Below are positions 9,584 through 17,780 of a DNA stretch of 64,000 bases, piece by piece. Position numbers and translations under genes: made by a program. The stretch comes from Candidatus Eiseniibacteriota bacterium. Its GTDB lineage: Bacteria > Eisenbacteria > RBG-16-71-46 > CAIMUX01. The notes below the pieces were generated by a model. It was not told the DNA's origin. It was given only the letters and a program-made list of their open reading frames with translations, and did no database searches. Positions within the stretch are counted from its first letter, which is position 1. Every line of letters starts with the position of its first letter. The stretch spans positions 62,001 through 126,000 of the forward strand of contig JACKCR010000008.1 in NCBI GenBank assembly GCA_020633975.1, written 5' to 3'.

Positions 9584-10150
9584 CTACCCATCACCCTCGA
9601 GGCCGGCCTGATTTTCCAGCTCACTGAGGATCGCTCCGCATCCAACCACCCTGGCCTGAGTCCGAACCCACCCGAGATCGAATGGTGTGGGATCGAGGAG
9701 CATCCCGAGAATATCGGTCCGGCTACGATCACTTCCCTCCTGAACCCAGATCAGCTTCGAGAGAATCGCGTCCTCTTTGGAGACGAGCGGAGCCGAGAAC
9801 CCCTCGAACAGCTCGTGGACCACGCTTCGATCGAGTTCACCTTCGATCCGCTCACCGACGTGGAAGTCGGCCTTCATGAGAGTGTCCTGATCGAGCGCTT
9901 GGAACAGACCGCGTGAGGCGATGGCCTGACGGACCGCTTCTGCCTCGATGAGGAACTCCCGAGAGAGGGCTGTAACGAGCTTCGTTCCCTCGGAGTGACC
10001 AAGCCGCACGACGAAGTCCGCGTCGCGTGTCGTTCTCGGTTCTCCGTAGTACGACGAAGCAAGTCCGCCCGTGATATGGAAGCGGACTCCCAGGGCCTCG
10101 AGGGCAGATACGACGCGTTCCACCGTTTGCCGGAGGTCGAGATCACTCAT
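9584..10150 (-). CDS. Nucleotidyltransferase-fold protein (AbiEii/DUF6036-like)
   Basis: 188 residues. GGLASSYYGEPRTTRDADFVV near residue 28 has the GG...D-x-D layout of minimal nucleotidyltransferases of the AbiEii/DUF6036 type. SKEDAILSKLIWVQEGSDRS follows near residue 125, as in that group. Its start overlaps the 3' end of a small upstream gene by 8 nt. This two-gene layout is typical of nucleotidyltransferase toxin or abortive-infection pairs, but a toxic role here is inference only. Confidence 0.7.
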   Translation of the reverse strand: MSDLDLRQTVERVVSALEALGVRFHITGGLASSYYGEPRTTRDADFVVRLGHSEGTKLVTALSREFLIEAEAVRQAIASRGLFQALDQDTLMKADFHVGERIEGELDRSVVHELFEGFSAPLVSKEDAILSKLIWVQEGSDRSRTDILGMLLDPTPFDLGWVRTQARVVGCGAILSELENQAGLEGDG

Positions 10151-10385
10151 GGGAGTCGGATTCGTCGATGAGGCTCAGTAGCCGGAGGGCGCCTGGATCC
10201 GTCCGGTACACCGCCTGCGCGACTCGAAGCTGCAGCACGCGCTCTGATATGTCGGGTTGCGCGGCGAGGATTCGTCTCCGGATCATGAGGCAGAGTTCTG
10301 CGTGAAGGTCAGTGGCAAGGGCAACGCGTTCCTTGCCGGAGAGCCGACCGAGGCGAGCCCGGTATTCCTTCTCGACGACGTTCAT
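10143..10385 (-). CDS. Small partner protein of the nucleotidyltransferase (possible antitoxin)
   Basis: 80 residues, charged and helical (EYRARLGRLSGKERVALATD), with no membrane segment or recognised domain. It overlaps the nucleotidyltransferase gene (ATGAGTGA), so the two are translated together. LHAELCLMIRRRILAAQPDI resembles helical linkers of genes that precede DUF6036-type proteins. Function unknown. The partner role is inferred from the overlap alone. Confidence 0.6.
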   Translation of the reverse strand: MNVVEKEYRARLGRLSGKERVALATDLHAELCLMIRRRILAAQPDISERVLQLRVAQAVYRTDPGALRLLSLIDESDSHE

Positions 10386-10514
10386 TCTGTCTCTTTCCGA
10401 TCGTGGTCAGGCGACGGACTTTGGGCTCGAATCCCGGCCCAAACCTCCCGTGGATCGTATCATGGACGGCCCTGACCAGGAGTCAGCGTGGGATCGGGAG
10501 GATGAGCGCTCCCC

Positions 10515-13500
10515 CTACCCCCGATCCGGAGCCCACGCAGGCTCGGATGGATGCACGTTCGTCTCTCCCCCGTGCTCCTTCCCCCGAACCCAGTGCCAGA
10601 TCTTCGACCCGAGCTTCTGCAGGTCCTCGAGGATCACATACCCCGCCGGCACGATCATCAGCGTGATGAACGTCGCGAACACCACTCCGAACGCGAGCGA
10701 CACGGCCATCGGGACGAGGAACTTCGCCTGCATGCTCCGTTCGAGGAGGAGCGGCGTGAGTCCAAGGAACGTCGTGAGCGACGTCAGTAGGATCGGACGG
10801 AAGCGCGAGACTCCGGCTTCCCGCACCGCTTTGTAGAGCGGCATTCCCTGACGCCGGAGATTGTTCACACGGTCGACCAAGACGAGGCTGTCGTTCACCA
10901 CGACCCCGGTGAGCGCGACGATCCCGAACATCGAGAGCATGGTCAGGTTCATCCGCATGATGGCGTGTCCCCAGATCGCACCGACGATTCCGAACGGGAT
11001 CGCGCTCATCACGATGATCGGCTGGATGTACGACTTGAACGGAATCGCCATGAGCGCATAGATGAGGAGGAGCGCGAGGAGGAACCCGCGGAGGAGCCCG
11101 CCGAACGTCTCGCGCTGCTCCTTCTGCTCACCCTCGAAGCTGAACTTGATCCCGCCGTGGTCGGCACTCACTTTGGGAAGGAACCCGGACCGTAGGTCGC
11201 CGAGGATCTCGCCCGCGGTGGCCTGATCGTCGTCGACATCGGCGGTCACGTTGACCGTCCGCATCCGGTCGACTCGTTTGATCGACGCAAACCCGCGCGT
11301 GAGCGACGCGTTCGCGACCGTGTGAAACGGCACTTCGAGTCCGGCCGGAGTCCGGATCCGCATGTTCTCGAGGTCGCCGAGAGAGGCGCGTTCGGAGCGT
11401 GGGTAGCGGACGTAGACCTTCACTTCGTCTCGACCGCGCTGGATGCTCTGGACTTCCGCGCCGTAAAACCCCTGCCTCACTTGGAGAGCCAGGTCTTGGA
11501 GAGTGATCCCGAGTGCTTCAGCTTCGGGACGGATGTCGAGTTCGATCTCCTTCTTCCCCTCGCGGAACGAGTCGGAGATGTCCGAGACTCCCGGGTACTC
11601 GGCGAGCTTTGCCTTCACCGCATCGGCTGCCGCGCGAAGCTGATCCAGGTCGAGTCCGGAGAGCTGGATGTTGAGTGCATCCCCCGCACTGAAGAGCGAC
11701 GAGTTGAACCGCAGCTCCACCGCGTCTGGGATGGATCCAGTCATCTCACGCCAGCGGTTCAGCACCTGCTGACTTCTCACGGTGCGGTTCTCCGCGGACG
11801 CGAGCTCGATCGTCACTTCCCCGATGTGCCCGGAAGACACGCCACCGGCGTCACTGTGCCCGGGACCTTGTCGCGCAGATCCGAACGGAGTGGACCCGAC
11901 GATCGCAGAGACGTGCTGGAACGGACGCTCCCCGGGGTTGTCTTCCTCGAGCTTGCCGCGAAGCTCGAGCGCTGTCGCTTCGAGCTGCCGGATCCCTTCC
12001 GCCGTGATGTGAGACGGCGTGCCGAGCGGCATGGTGAGAGACGCAGTCACGTAGTCGGCTTCGACCGGCGGGAAGAAGCTGAACTTGATCCATCCACCAC
12101 CGACCATGCCGAGCGTGAAGATGAGCGTCCCGAGCCCGACCGCGAATGTGATGTAGCGATGCTTGAGGCCCAGCTCGAGACTCGGCCGATAGACCCGGTC
12201 GACGAACCGCTCGAGTCCCGTCGCGAACCGATCCTGGAACCGTCTCCACGCCGCACCCGGCCCCGTGAGCTTGGCGTTGTCGTACCGCATGTGGGAGAGG
12301 TGCGACGGAAGGATGAAGAGCGACTCGATGAGCGAGAAGACCAAGGTGGGAATCACGATCATCGGAATCACCCGCATGATCTTCCCCGTCGCTCCGGGAA
12401 CGTTGAGAAGCGGGCCGAAGGCCGCGATCGTAGTGAGAACCGCGAAGAGAACGGGAACGGCGACTTCTTGCGTTCCTTCGATCGCCCCACGCATCCCGTG
12501 TCCGTGCCGTCTCTGGTGGGTATAGACGTTCTCACCCACCACGATCGCGTCGTCGACCACGATTCCGAGCACGACGATGAACGCGAAGAGCGAGATGAGA
12601 TTGATGGAGACGTCGAGCCCCGGCATCATGAACGCCGCGCCGAGGAACGAAACGGGGATTCCGAGGCTCACCCAGAACGCCAGCTTGAAGCGAAGGAAGA
12701 GCGCGAGCGACGCGAGCACGAGGAAGAACCCGCCGATGCCATTTCGCATGAGCACGGACATCCGGCTCCGGAGGACCTTCGAGTTGTCCGACCAAGTCGT
12801 GAGCGTGACGCCTTCCGGCATCCGGGCCTGTGCCTGTTCCACGTAGTCGTTGACCGAGTTCGCGACCCCGATCGCGTTCTGCTCTCCCACTCGGAAGACG
12901 TTGACGAGCACCGAACGCTTCCCATCGAACGAGGCACTCTCGTCCGTGTCCGCGAACCCATCGACCACCGTCGCCACGTCGCCCACGATCACGCGCGAAC
13001 CGTCTTCGCGGGACCGGAGCACGAGCTGCTCGAACTGATGCCCCTCGTAAGCCTGTCCTTCCGCGCGGAGGAGGATCTCGCCGCCGTCCGTCTTGATCGA
13101 ACCGCCAGGCAGATCGAGCGACGACCGACGCACCGCCGTGACCACGTCCTGGAACATGATCCCGTAGCGACGCATCGCGTCTTCGGAGACCTCGATCGAG
13201 ATCTCGTAGGGACGCACGTTGACCAGCTCCGCCACCGAGATGCCGTCGATCGACGTGATTTCGTCCCGGACTCTCTCGCCCAGCTCCTTGAGCGACCCTT
13301 CGTCGATGTCGCCCGCGATCGACACCGAGATCACCTGCCGCCGGTTCGACATCTCCTCGACCACCGGCTCTTCCACTTCCTCCGGGAACGTATCGATCGC
13401 GTCGATCCGCGACTTCACATCGTCGAGCACTTCCGTGACGTCGGCCGAGGTCTCCACCTCGATCGTCACGATGCCGATGTTCTCGGACGCAACGGAGCTG

Positions 13501-13742
13501 ATCTGCTTCACCCCGTCGATCCCGTCGACCTCTTCTTCGATCCGAACGCAGACCGCCTCTTCCACCTCAGCCGGCGCTGCCCCCGGATAGACCACCGAGA
13601 CCTGGATCATGTCGAGAGAGAACTCGGGGAAGACTTCCTGGCGCACGTTCATGATCGCGAAGAGCCCGCCGCCCATGATGACGAACATGAGGATGTTCGC
13701 CGCGACCGGGTTCTGTGCGAACCATTCGACGAGACGATTCAC
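10515..13742 (-). CDS. RND efflux pump permease, HAE1/AcrB-like
   Basis: 1075 residues, the normal size for an RND inner-membrane pump. The first transmembrane helix is FAQNPVAANILMFVIMGGG. The porter domain has the conserved YPGAAPAEVEE, and helix 4 carries the proton-relay Asp pair in LGIVVDDAIVVGENVY. The C-terminal half repeats the fold (FGIVALTGVVVNDSLVLVDR). It exports drugs, lipids or metals using the proton gradient, together with the adaptor and outer-membrane channel encoded just upstream. The start overlaps the adaptor gene by 4 nt. The 922-residue plus-strand ORF across it is a shadow. Confidence 0.93.
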   Translation of the reverse strand: MNRLVEWFAQNPVAANILMFVIMGGGLFAIMNVRQEVFPEFSLDMIQVSVVYPGAAPAEVEEAVCVRIEEEVDGIDGVKQISSVASENIGIVTIEVETSADVTEVLDDVKSRIDAIDTFPEEVEEPVVEEMSNRRQVISVSIAGDIDEGSLKELGERVRDEITSIDGISVAELVNVRPYEISIEVSEDAMRRYGIMFQDVVTAVRRSSLDLPGGSIKTDGGEILLRAEGQAYEGHQFEQLVLRSREDGSRVIVGDVATVVDGFADTDESASFDGKRSVLVNVFRVGEQNAIGVANSVNDYVEQAQARMPEGVTLTTWSDNSKVLRSRMSVLMRNGIGGFFLVLASLALFLRFKLAFWVSLGIPVSFLGAAFMMPGLDVSINLISLFAFIVVLGIVVDDAIVVGENVYTHQRRHGHGMRGAIEGTQEVAVPVLFAVLTTIAAFGPLLNVPGATGKIMRVIPMIVIPTLVFSLIESLFILPSHLSHMRYDNAKLTGPGAAWRRFQDRFATGLERFVDRVYRPSLELGLKHRYITFAVGLGTLIFTLGMVGGGWIKFSFFPPVEADYVTASLTMPLGTPSHITAEGIRQLEATALELRGKLEEDNPGERPFQHVSAIVGSTPFGSARQGPGHSDAGGVSSGHIGEVTIELASAENRTVRSQQVLNRWREMTGSIPDAVELRFNSSLFSAGDALNIQLSGLDLDQLRAAADAVKAKLAEYPGVSDISDSFREGKKEIELDIRPEAEALGITLQDLALQVRQGFYGAEVQSIQRGRDEVKVYVRYPRSERASLGDLENMRIRTPAGLEVPFHTVANASLTRGFASIKRVDRMRTVNVTADVDDDQATAGEILGDLRSGFLPKVSADHGGIKFSFEGEQKEQRETFGGLLRGFLLALLLIYALMAIPFKSYIQPIIVMSAIPFGIVGAIWGHAIMRMNLTMLSMFGIVALTGVVVNDSLVLVDRVNNLRRQGMPLYKAVREAGVSRFRPILLTSLTTFLGLTPLLLERSMQAKFLVPMAVSLAFGVVFATFITLMIVPAGYVILEDLQKLGSKIWHWVRGKEHGGETNVHPSEPAWAPDRG

Positions 13743-15073
13743 GCGTCACCTCCCGGGAGGTCAGTGGCAATCGACCCGCCGTCGATCAGGAACGACATCT
13801 CCTTGGGAGAGCCCTGTCCGGTGCGGACCTTCATTCCGTCCGAGACGACCTCGAGCGGCGAGAGGCAGATCCGCTCCCCTTCCTCGAGTCCGCCTGCCAC
13901 GATCACCCGCTCCCGTTCCGCCCGCACGATGTCGACTTCACGGATCCGGAGCCTGTCCTCGCCATCGACGATGAGTAGCTCGCCGCCCTGGCGGATCGCG
14001 CTGCGCGGAATCACGAAGACGTCGTCGAGCACCGTTCCGGCGACGTCTGCGCTCACGAAGAGGCCCACTGAGAGCGGCACCGCCGACTGACCGGCGGACC
14101 TGCGCGCTGACCCGTCAGCGGACCGACCTGCATGCATTCGATCGGACTCGTCAGTAGACCCGCGAGCAGCCTGCCCAACCGACCGATCGGCAGACAGCAT
14201 CCCCGACCGCCCCGCGTACGGGTCGTCGACCCGGGCGACGAGGTGGATCATCCGAGTCTTCGGATCGATCTCGCCTTCCGTGCGAACGATCCGGCCCTCC
14301 CACGTCTGTTCCTGGCCGGCGAAGTCACCACGAAGGACGACGCTCGGACCGTGTCCGTCGCCGTTTCCATCGAGCGGGACGTCGAGGAAAGCGAACTCGG
14401 AGTCCCGCACCGGAAGACGGATCTCCGCGTAGTCGGTCGCGAAGACTTCCGCGACGGGAGTCCCCGGACCGACGTACTGCCCGACATCCACCCGCGTCGC
14501 GCGAAGCCTGCCCGAATAGGGAGCGCGGATCCGCGTCCGCTCGAGGTTCCGTTCCGCCTGACGCTGCGACGCCTTCGCCGCCTCGAACGCAGCACGAGCC
14601 TGAGCTACCTGGAGATCACGGTTCGCGAGCGGGGGCGCGTCACCTCCTTGAAGCTCGGTCCACTCCTTCCGCGCGATCGCAGCCTCCGCCTCTTCCTGAG
14701 CCAGCCGCAGTTCCGCCTGCGCAACCTGACTCTTCGCCTGAACGACCGCGAGCTCGTAGTCGCCCGAGTCGAGTCGAAGAAGTACGTCTCCCTTCTGGAA
14801 GATCCCGCCCGCCGCAAAACTCGATGACACGTCGACGACGCGTCCCGCCACTTCCGACACCAACACCGTTTCCGTGCGCGGCTCGACCGTCCCCTGGGAC
14901 TCGACGAACACCTGCACGTCTTCCGGCGTCGCCACCATCGTGCGAACGAGCGGCGGAGGAGGAACCGGCCGCGTCTTCTCTATCTCGGGCCGCGACTTGA
15001 CCAGCGTGACAGCCGCAGCTCCGGAGAGCAGGACGATGAGGAACGGGGCGGCGATGAGGACGAACTTTCTCAT
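13739..15073 (-). CDS. RND periplasmic adaptor (membrane fusion protein)
   Basis: About 444 residues from ATG 15073, giving MRKFVLIAAPFLIVLLSGAA as membrane anchor. The ORF upstream of this ATG is only the antisense-like shadow of the outer-membrane gene. The lipoyl halves (VESQGTVEPRTETVLVSEVA and RTRIRAPYSGRLRATRVDVG) flank a helical hairpin (QAELRLAQEEAEAAIARKEW). Between the beta-barrel and the membrane-proximal domain is a low-complexity insert of about 40 residues (14068-14210: ADRSVGQAARGSTDESDR, then similar units), absent from usual adaptors. Both ends overlap neighbours by 4 nt, so the whole pump is translated from one message. Confidence 0.9.
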   Translation of the reverse strand: MRKFVLIAAPFLIVLLSGAAAVTLVKSRPEIEKTRPVPPPPLVRTMVATPEDVQVFVESQGTVEPRTETVLVSEVAGRVVDVSSSFAAGGIFQKGDVLLRLDSGDYELAVVQAKSQVAQAELRLAQEEAEAAIARKEWTELQGGDAPPLANRDLQVAQARAAFEAAKASQRQAERNLERTRIRAPYSGRLRATRVDVGQYVGPGTPVAEVFATDYAEIRLPVRDSEFAFLDVPLDGNGDGHGPSVVLRGDFAGQEQTWEGRIVRTEGEIDPKTRMIHLVARVDDPYAGRSGMLSADRSVGQAARGSTDESDRMHAGRSADGSARRSAGQSAVPLSVGLFVSADVAGTVLDDVFVIPRSAIRQGGELLIVDGEDRLRIREVDIVRAERERVIVAGGLEEGERICLSPLEVVSDGMKVRTGQGSPKEMSFLIDGGSIATDLPGGDA

Positions 15074-16740
15074 GAACGACTCTCCGAACGTTCGGACGAA
15101 CTCAGGATCTGATTGGGCGAGTTCAAGCTCTGATCGGGTGCACTCGGGATCTGGCCGGGCGAGTTCAGGCTCTGATCGGGTGCACTGAGAATCTCGTTGG
15201 GCGACTCGAAGCCGCCCCCGAGTGCGATGTAGAGGTCGACTCGGTTGCGCAAGCGGTCCGCTTGGACGCCGAGCAATCGGCTCCGGGCGTCGAGCTCGGA
15301 GCGCTGCGCATCGAGCACGTTGATGTAGTCGACGAGACCGGAGCGATAGCGAGACTCCGTCAGCTCGCGCGCGGCCGTCGCTTGGAGCACCGCTTCCTCG
15401 AGGTGCTCCTCCTGCCGCTCCAGCCGGTAGCCGGACTCGAGCAGGGTCTCCACTTCCGCGAAAGCCCGAAGTGTCGCGTTCGCGAACGCCGCCCCGAGCT
15501 GATCGCGGGCGGAGTCGTTCAGCTTCACGTTGGCCCTGAGCCGTCCGCCCTGGAAGAGCGGCTGGAAGAGGTTCGTGACGAAGGACCAAACCGTGAAGTC
15601 GCCGTCCAGGAGGTCGGACAGCTCTCTCGAGCTCCTCCCACCCGAAGCCGTGAGGGAGATCTTCGGCAGCAGGTCACGACGAGCCTGGGAGGTGCGGTGA
15701 TCCGCAGCCACCCACCGCCGCTCCGCTGCGAGCAGGTCGGGTCTACGAAGAAGGAGGTCCGCCGGTACGAGCGACGGAACATCCGCAGTCGGCGTCCGCA
15801 GGGTGTCCGCCCCCGCGAGCTCGCGGTCCGGATACCGGCCGACCAGGATCTCCAACTGCCGGACCTGGGCACCCAACGCGGTCTGTCGCTGCTCGAGCAG
15901 CGCCCGGGCCGACGCAAGCTGACTCGACGCCAGCCGCAGGTCGAGCGACGTCCGCGTCCCCTCCTCGAACCGCGCCCGCACCTGGGACGTCGAGGCCTCG
16001 TAGCTCGCCACCGTCCGCTCCGCCAGCTCGGCCTGAAGCCGCGCCTCGGTCACCCCGTACCACGACTTCGCGACTTGTCCCGCGATGGAGAGACGAGCGC
16101 CGGCATAGTCCGCGTAGGCCGCCTCCCGATCCGCGTTCGCGGCGACCGCACCGTGGCGGACCCGTCCCCAGAGGTCGAACTCCCAGGACGAGGACAGGCT
16201 GGCGGAGTAGCTGGTCGACGTGTTCGTGAGCACCCCACCCGTGGCTCCGCCGATCGGGAGCCCGATGAAGTTCTGCTTACTCCGGGACCGGGTGAGGCTC
16301 GCGTCGAGGCTCGGGTACCGCCCAGCGCCGGCGATCGTCGCCTGGGCGTCCGCCGCCTCCACCCTGGCGGCCGCAGCCTCGAGATCCCAGTTGTGCTGAG
16401 CCGCCTCGTCCAGGAGTGCGGCGAGGTCGGCGTCACCATCGGCGAACCAGGCGAGGTCCAGGTCGCCGTCGGCAGCCCGGGCACGGTCAGGGTCGCCGTC
16501 TAGCGACCGGGTGAACTCGGCTTCGACCGCCCCGTCACGCGACGCCTCCGAACCCCGAGCAGACGCCGCCTCCGGAAGCGGCTCCCGGAACGTCTCCGGG
16601 AGGTCGGTCGGCGGCTCCAGGCTCCCCGGAGGAGGCGGCGACGCGCATCCGACGGTCTGCGAGAACATGACAGCAGCTGTGAGGACAACTATGCCAACAT
16701 GTCTCTCAAAGCCCTGTCGCAAAGTATGTTGATACATCAC
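15070..16740 (-). CDS. Outer-membrane efflux channel lipoprotein, NodT/TolC family
   Basis: 556 residues. Signal and lipobox AAVMFSQTVGC, then a Pro-rich linker and two TolC-type helical repeats (LDEAAQHNWDLEAAAARVEA; WEFDLWGRVRHGA; LLLRRPDLLAAERRW; FQPLFQGGRLRA), all standard for NodT lipoproteins. Two oddities stand out. An Asp-rich repeat DGDxDxA occurs three times near residues 80-105, and the C-terminus has a 14-residue tandem repeat (SPNEILSAPDQSLN and variants). It forms the outer-membrane exit of the RND pump. It overlaps the tetR stop at its start and the adaptor ATG at its stop. Confidence 0.92.
   Translation of the reverse strand: MMYQHTLRQGFERHVGIVVLTAAVMFSQTVGCASPPPPGSLEPPTDLPETFREPLPEAASARGSEASRDGAVEAEFTRSLDGDPDRARAADGDLDLAWFADGDADLAALLDEAAQHNWDLEAAAARVEAADAQATIAGAGRYPSLDASLTRSRSKQNFIGLPIGGATGGVLTNTSTSYSASLSSSWEFDLWGRVRHGAVAANADREAAYADYAGARLSIAGQVAKSWYGVTEARLQAELAERTVASYEASTSQVRARFEEGTRTSLDLRLASSQLASARALLEQRQTALGAQVRQLEILVGRYPDRELAGADTLRTPTADVPSLVPADLLLRRPDLLAAERRWVAADHRTSQARRDLLPKISLTASGGRSSRELSDLLDGDFTVWSFVTNLFQPLFQGGRLRANVKLNDSARDQLGAAFANATLRAFAEVETLLESGYRLERQEEHLEEAVLQATAARELTESRYRSGLVDYINVLDAQRSELDARSRLLGVQADRLRNRVDLYIALGGGFESPNEILSAPDQSLNSPGQIPSAPDQSLNSPNQILSSSERSESRS
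15105..15205. repeat. 42-bp tandem repeat in the 3' end of the channel gene
   Basis: Two and a half copies of a 42-bp unit built around GGGCGAGTTCA and CTCTGATCGGGTGCACT. Being a multiple of three, it adds copies of a 14-residue motif at the channel C-terminus (SPNEILSAPDQSLN, SPGQIPSAPDQSLN, then a partial). The copies differ at several positions, so the expansion is not very recent. Confidence 0.75.
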
Positions 16741-17555
16741 ACCTCTGCTGTTGGTATCTCTGCTGAAAGTGCCGGAGCCCGGAACGCCGCCGCCAAGAAG
16801 GCGACCAGCCTAGCCCGGGTCCGCTCCCGATCCGCCATCACGGCCCACTTCATCGGATGGCAAGGCGTCACCTCGTTCGGCCCGGCAGCACCAGCCTCAG
16901 CACCATCGGGAGCGCCCACCTCAGCGGCCCCCATCCCGTCGCCGGCAGTGGCAGCAGCCCTGTCAGCGCCGCGGGAGCTGGCCTTCTCGCCACCCACTCG
17001 TCCCCGGCTCGCGGCCGGCGACTGCATCTGGGCGCGATGGGCGAACCCGAGCGTGTAGGTCATCGTCCCGATCGCGAAGTGCATCCTCCAGCTGATCTCT
17101 TCGACCGACAGGTCCGGCAGGACGCGACGAAGTAGGCCCACGTACCGCCGACCGAACGTCTCGAACTGAGGCAGCAGGATCTCCTCGATCTTGGGCAGCG
17201 GGTCGAGATGGATCCGTCCCATGAGCCGGACCAGCGTCGGTCCGATCTCCGAGTTCGACCCGAATTCGAGCGTCGGACCGAGCCACGCATCGAGCAGTTC
17301 CTCGAGCGTCGGCTCAGAGTCCCGGGCTTCCAGCTCGTCGAGTCGCCGGTGTCGCTCTTCCGTCACCGGGCGGATGAACCGGGCGAGGACCTCGCGAATG
17401 AGGCCTTCCTTGGACCCGAAGTGGTAGTGGACGGCGGCGAGATTGACCTGAGCCTCGGCCACGATCGACCTGAGAGACGTCGCCGCAAAACCTCGCTCGG
17501 CGAAGAGCTTCTCGGCGGCCTCGAGGATGCGTCTCTGGGTGTCCTGGGGATCCAT
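16737..17555 (-). CDS. TetR-family repressor of the efflux operon
   Basis: About 272 residues from ATG 17555 (MDPQDTQRRILEAAEKLFAE). The N-terminal helix-turn-helix is clear: ERGFAATSLRSIVAEAQVNL then AVHYHFGSKEGLIREVL. The ligand domain resembles the CerR/CmeR-like C-terminal group (LVRLMGRIHLDPLPKIEEIL). A low-complexity Ala/Gly insert (about residues 190-225, GADRAAATAGDGMGAAEVGA) interrupts it. The gene is first of tetR-channel-adaptor-pump and overlaps the channel gene (TGATG). It likely represses its own operon through the palindrome upstream. Confidence 0.9.
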   Translation of the reverse strand: MDPQDTQRRILEAAEKLFAERGFAATSLRSIVAEAQVNLAAVHYHFGSKEGLIREVLARFIRPVTEERHRRLDELEARDSEPTLEELLDAWLGPTLEFGSNSEIGPTLVRLMGRIHLDPLPKIEEILLPQFETFGRRYVGLLRRVLPDLSVEEISWRMHFAIGTMTYTLGFAHRAQMQSPAASRGRVGGEKASSRGADRAAATAGDGMGAAEVGAPDGAEAGAAGPNEVTPCHPMKWAVMADRERTRARLVAFLAAAFRAPALSAEIPTAEV

Positions 17556-17590
17556 GGGTGTGGACGGTATCCACCTGATCCCCAAACAGT

Positions 17591-17600
17591 CAAACGTTTG
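17591..17600. promoter_or_regulatory. Probable TetR operator, palindrome CAAACGTTTG
   Basis: A perfect 10-bp palindrome, CAAACGTTTG, lies 36 bp upstream of the repressor ATG in an AT-rich patch (AAACAGTCAAACGTTTG then TTTTAAG). Repressors of this class that control RND pumps bind similar AAAC...GTTT dyads. The divergent transpeptidase gene begins 181 bp further right and might share the control. Confidence 0.55.
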
Positions 17601-17780
17601 TTTTAAGTGGGGTGGATCGGAAAGTGTGCCACGCGGAACCCCGATGTCACGAAGCTGCTGTCCAGCAGACATCTACTCCATTCACGACCGGTTTGGTGCG
17701 TCGCCGTAAGCCCTTGTGCTGCCTCAGAGTCTCCGCACCGGGACATTTACAGATCCACAACCTTCTGGTTTGATCTCGGG

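Noticed and set aside
11322-14090. 922-codon plus-strand ORF
   Set aside because: Antisense shadow of the RND pump and adaptor; rich in Arg/Glu/His with no domain, as expected from the reverse frame of GC-rich genes.
15074-15589. Upstream extension of the adaptor ORF
   Set aside because: It overlaps the channel gene in another frame; the adaptor begins at ATG 15073 with a clean membrane anchor.
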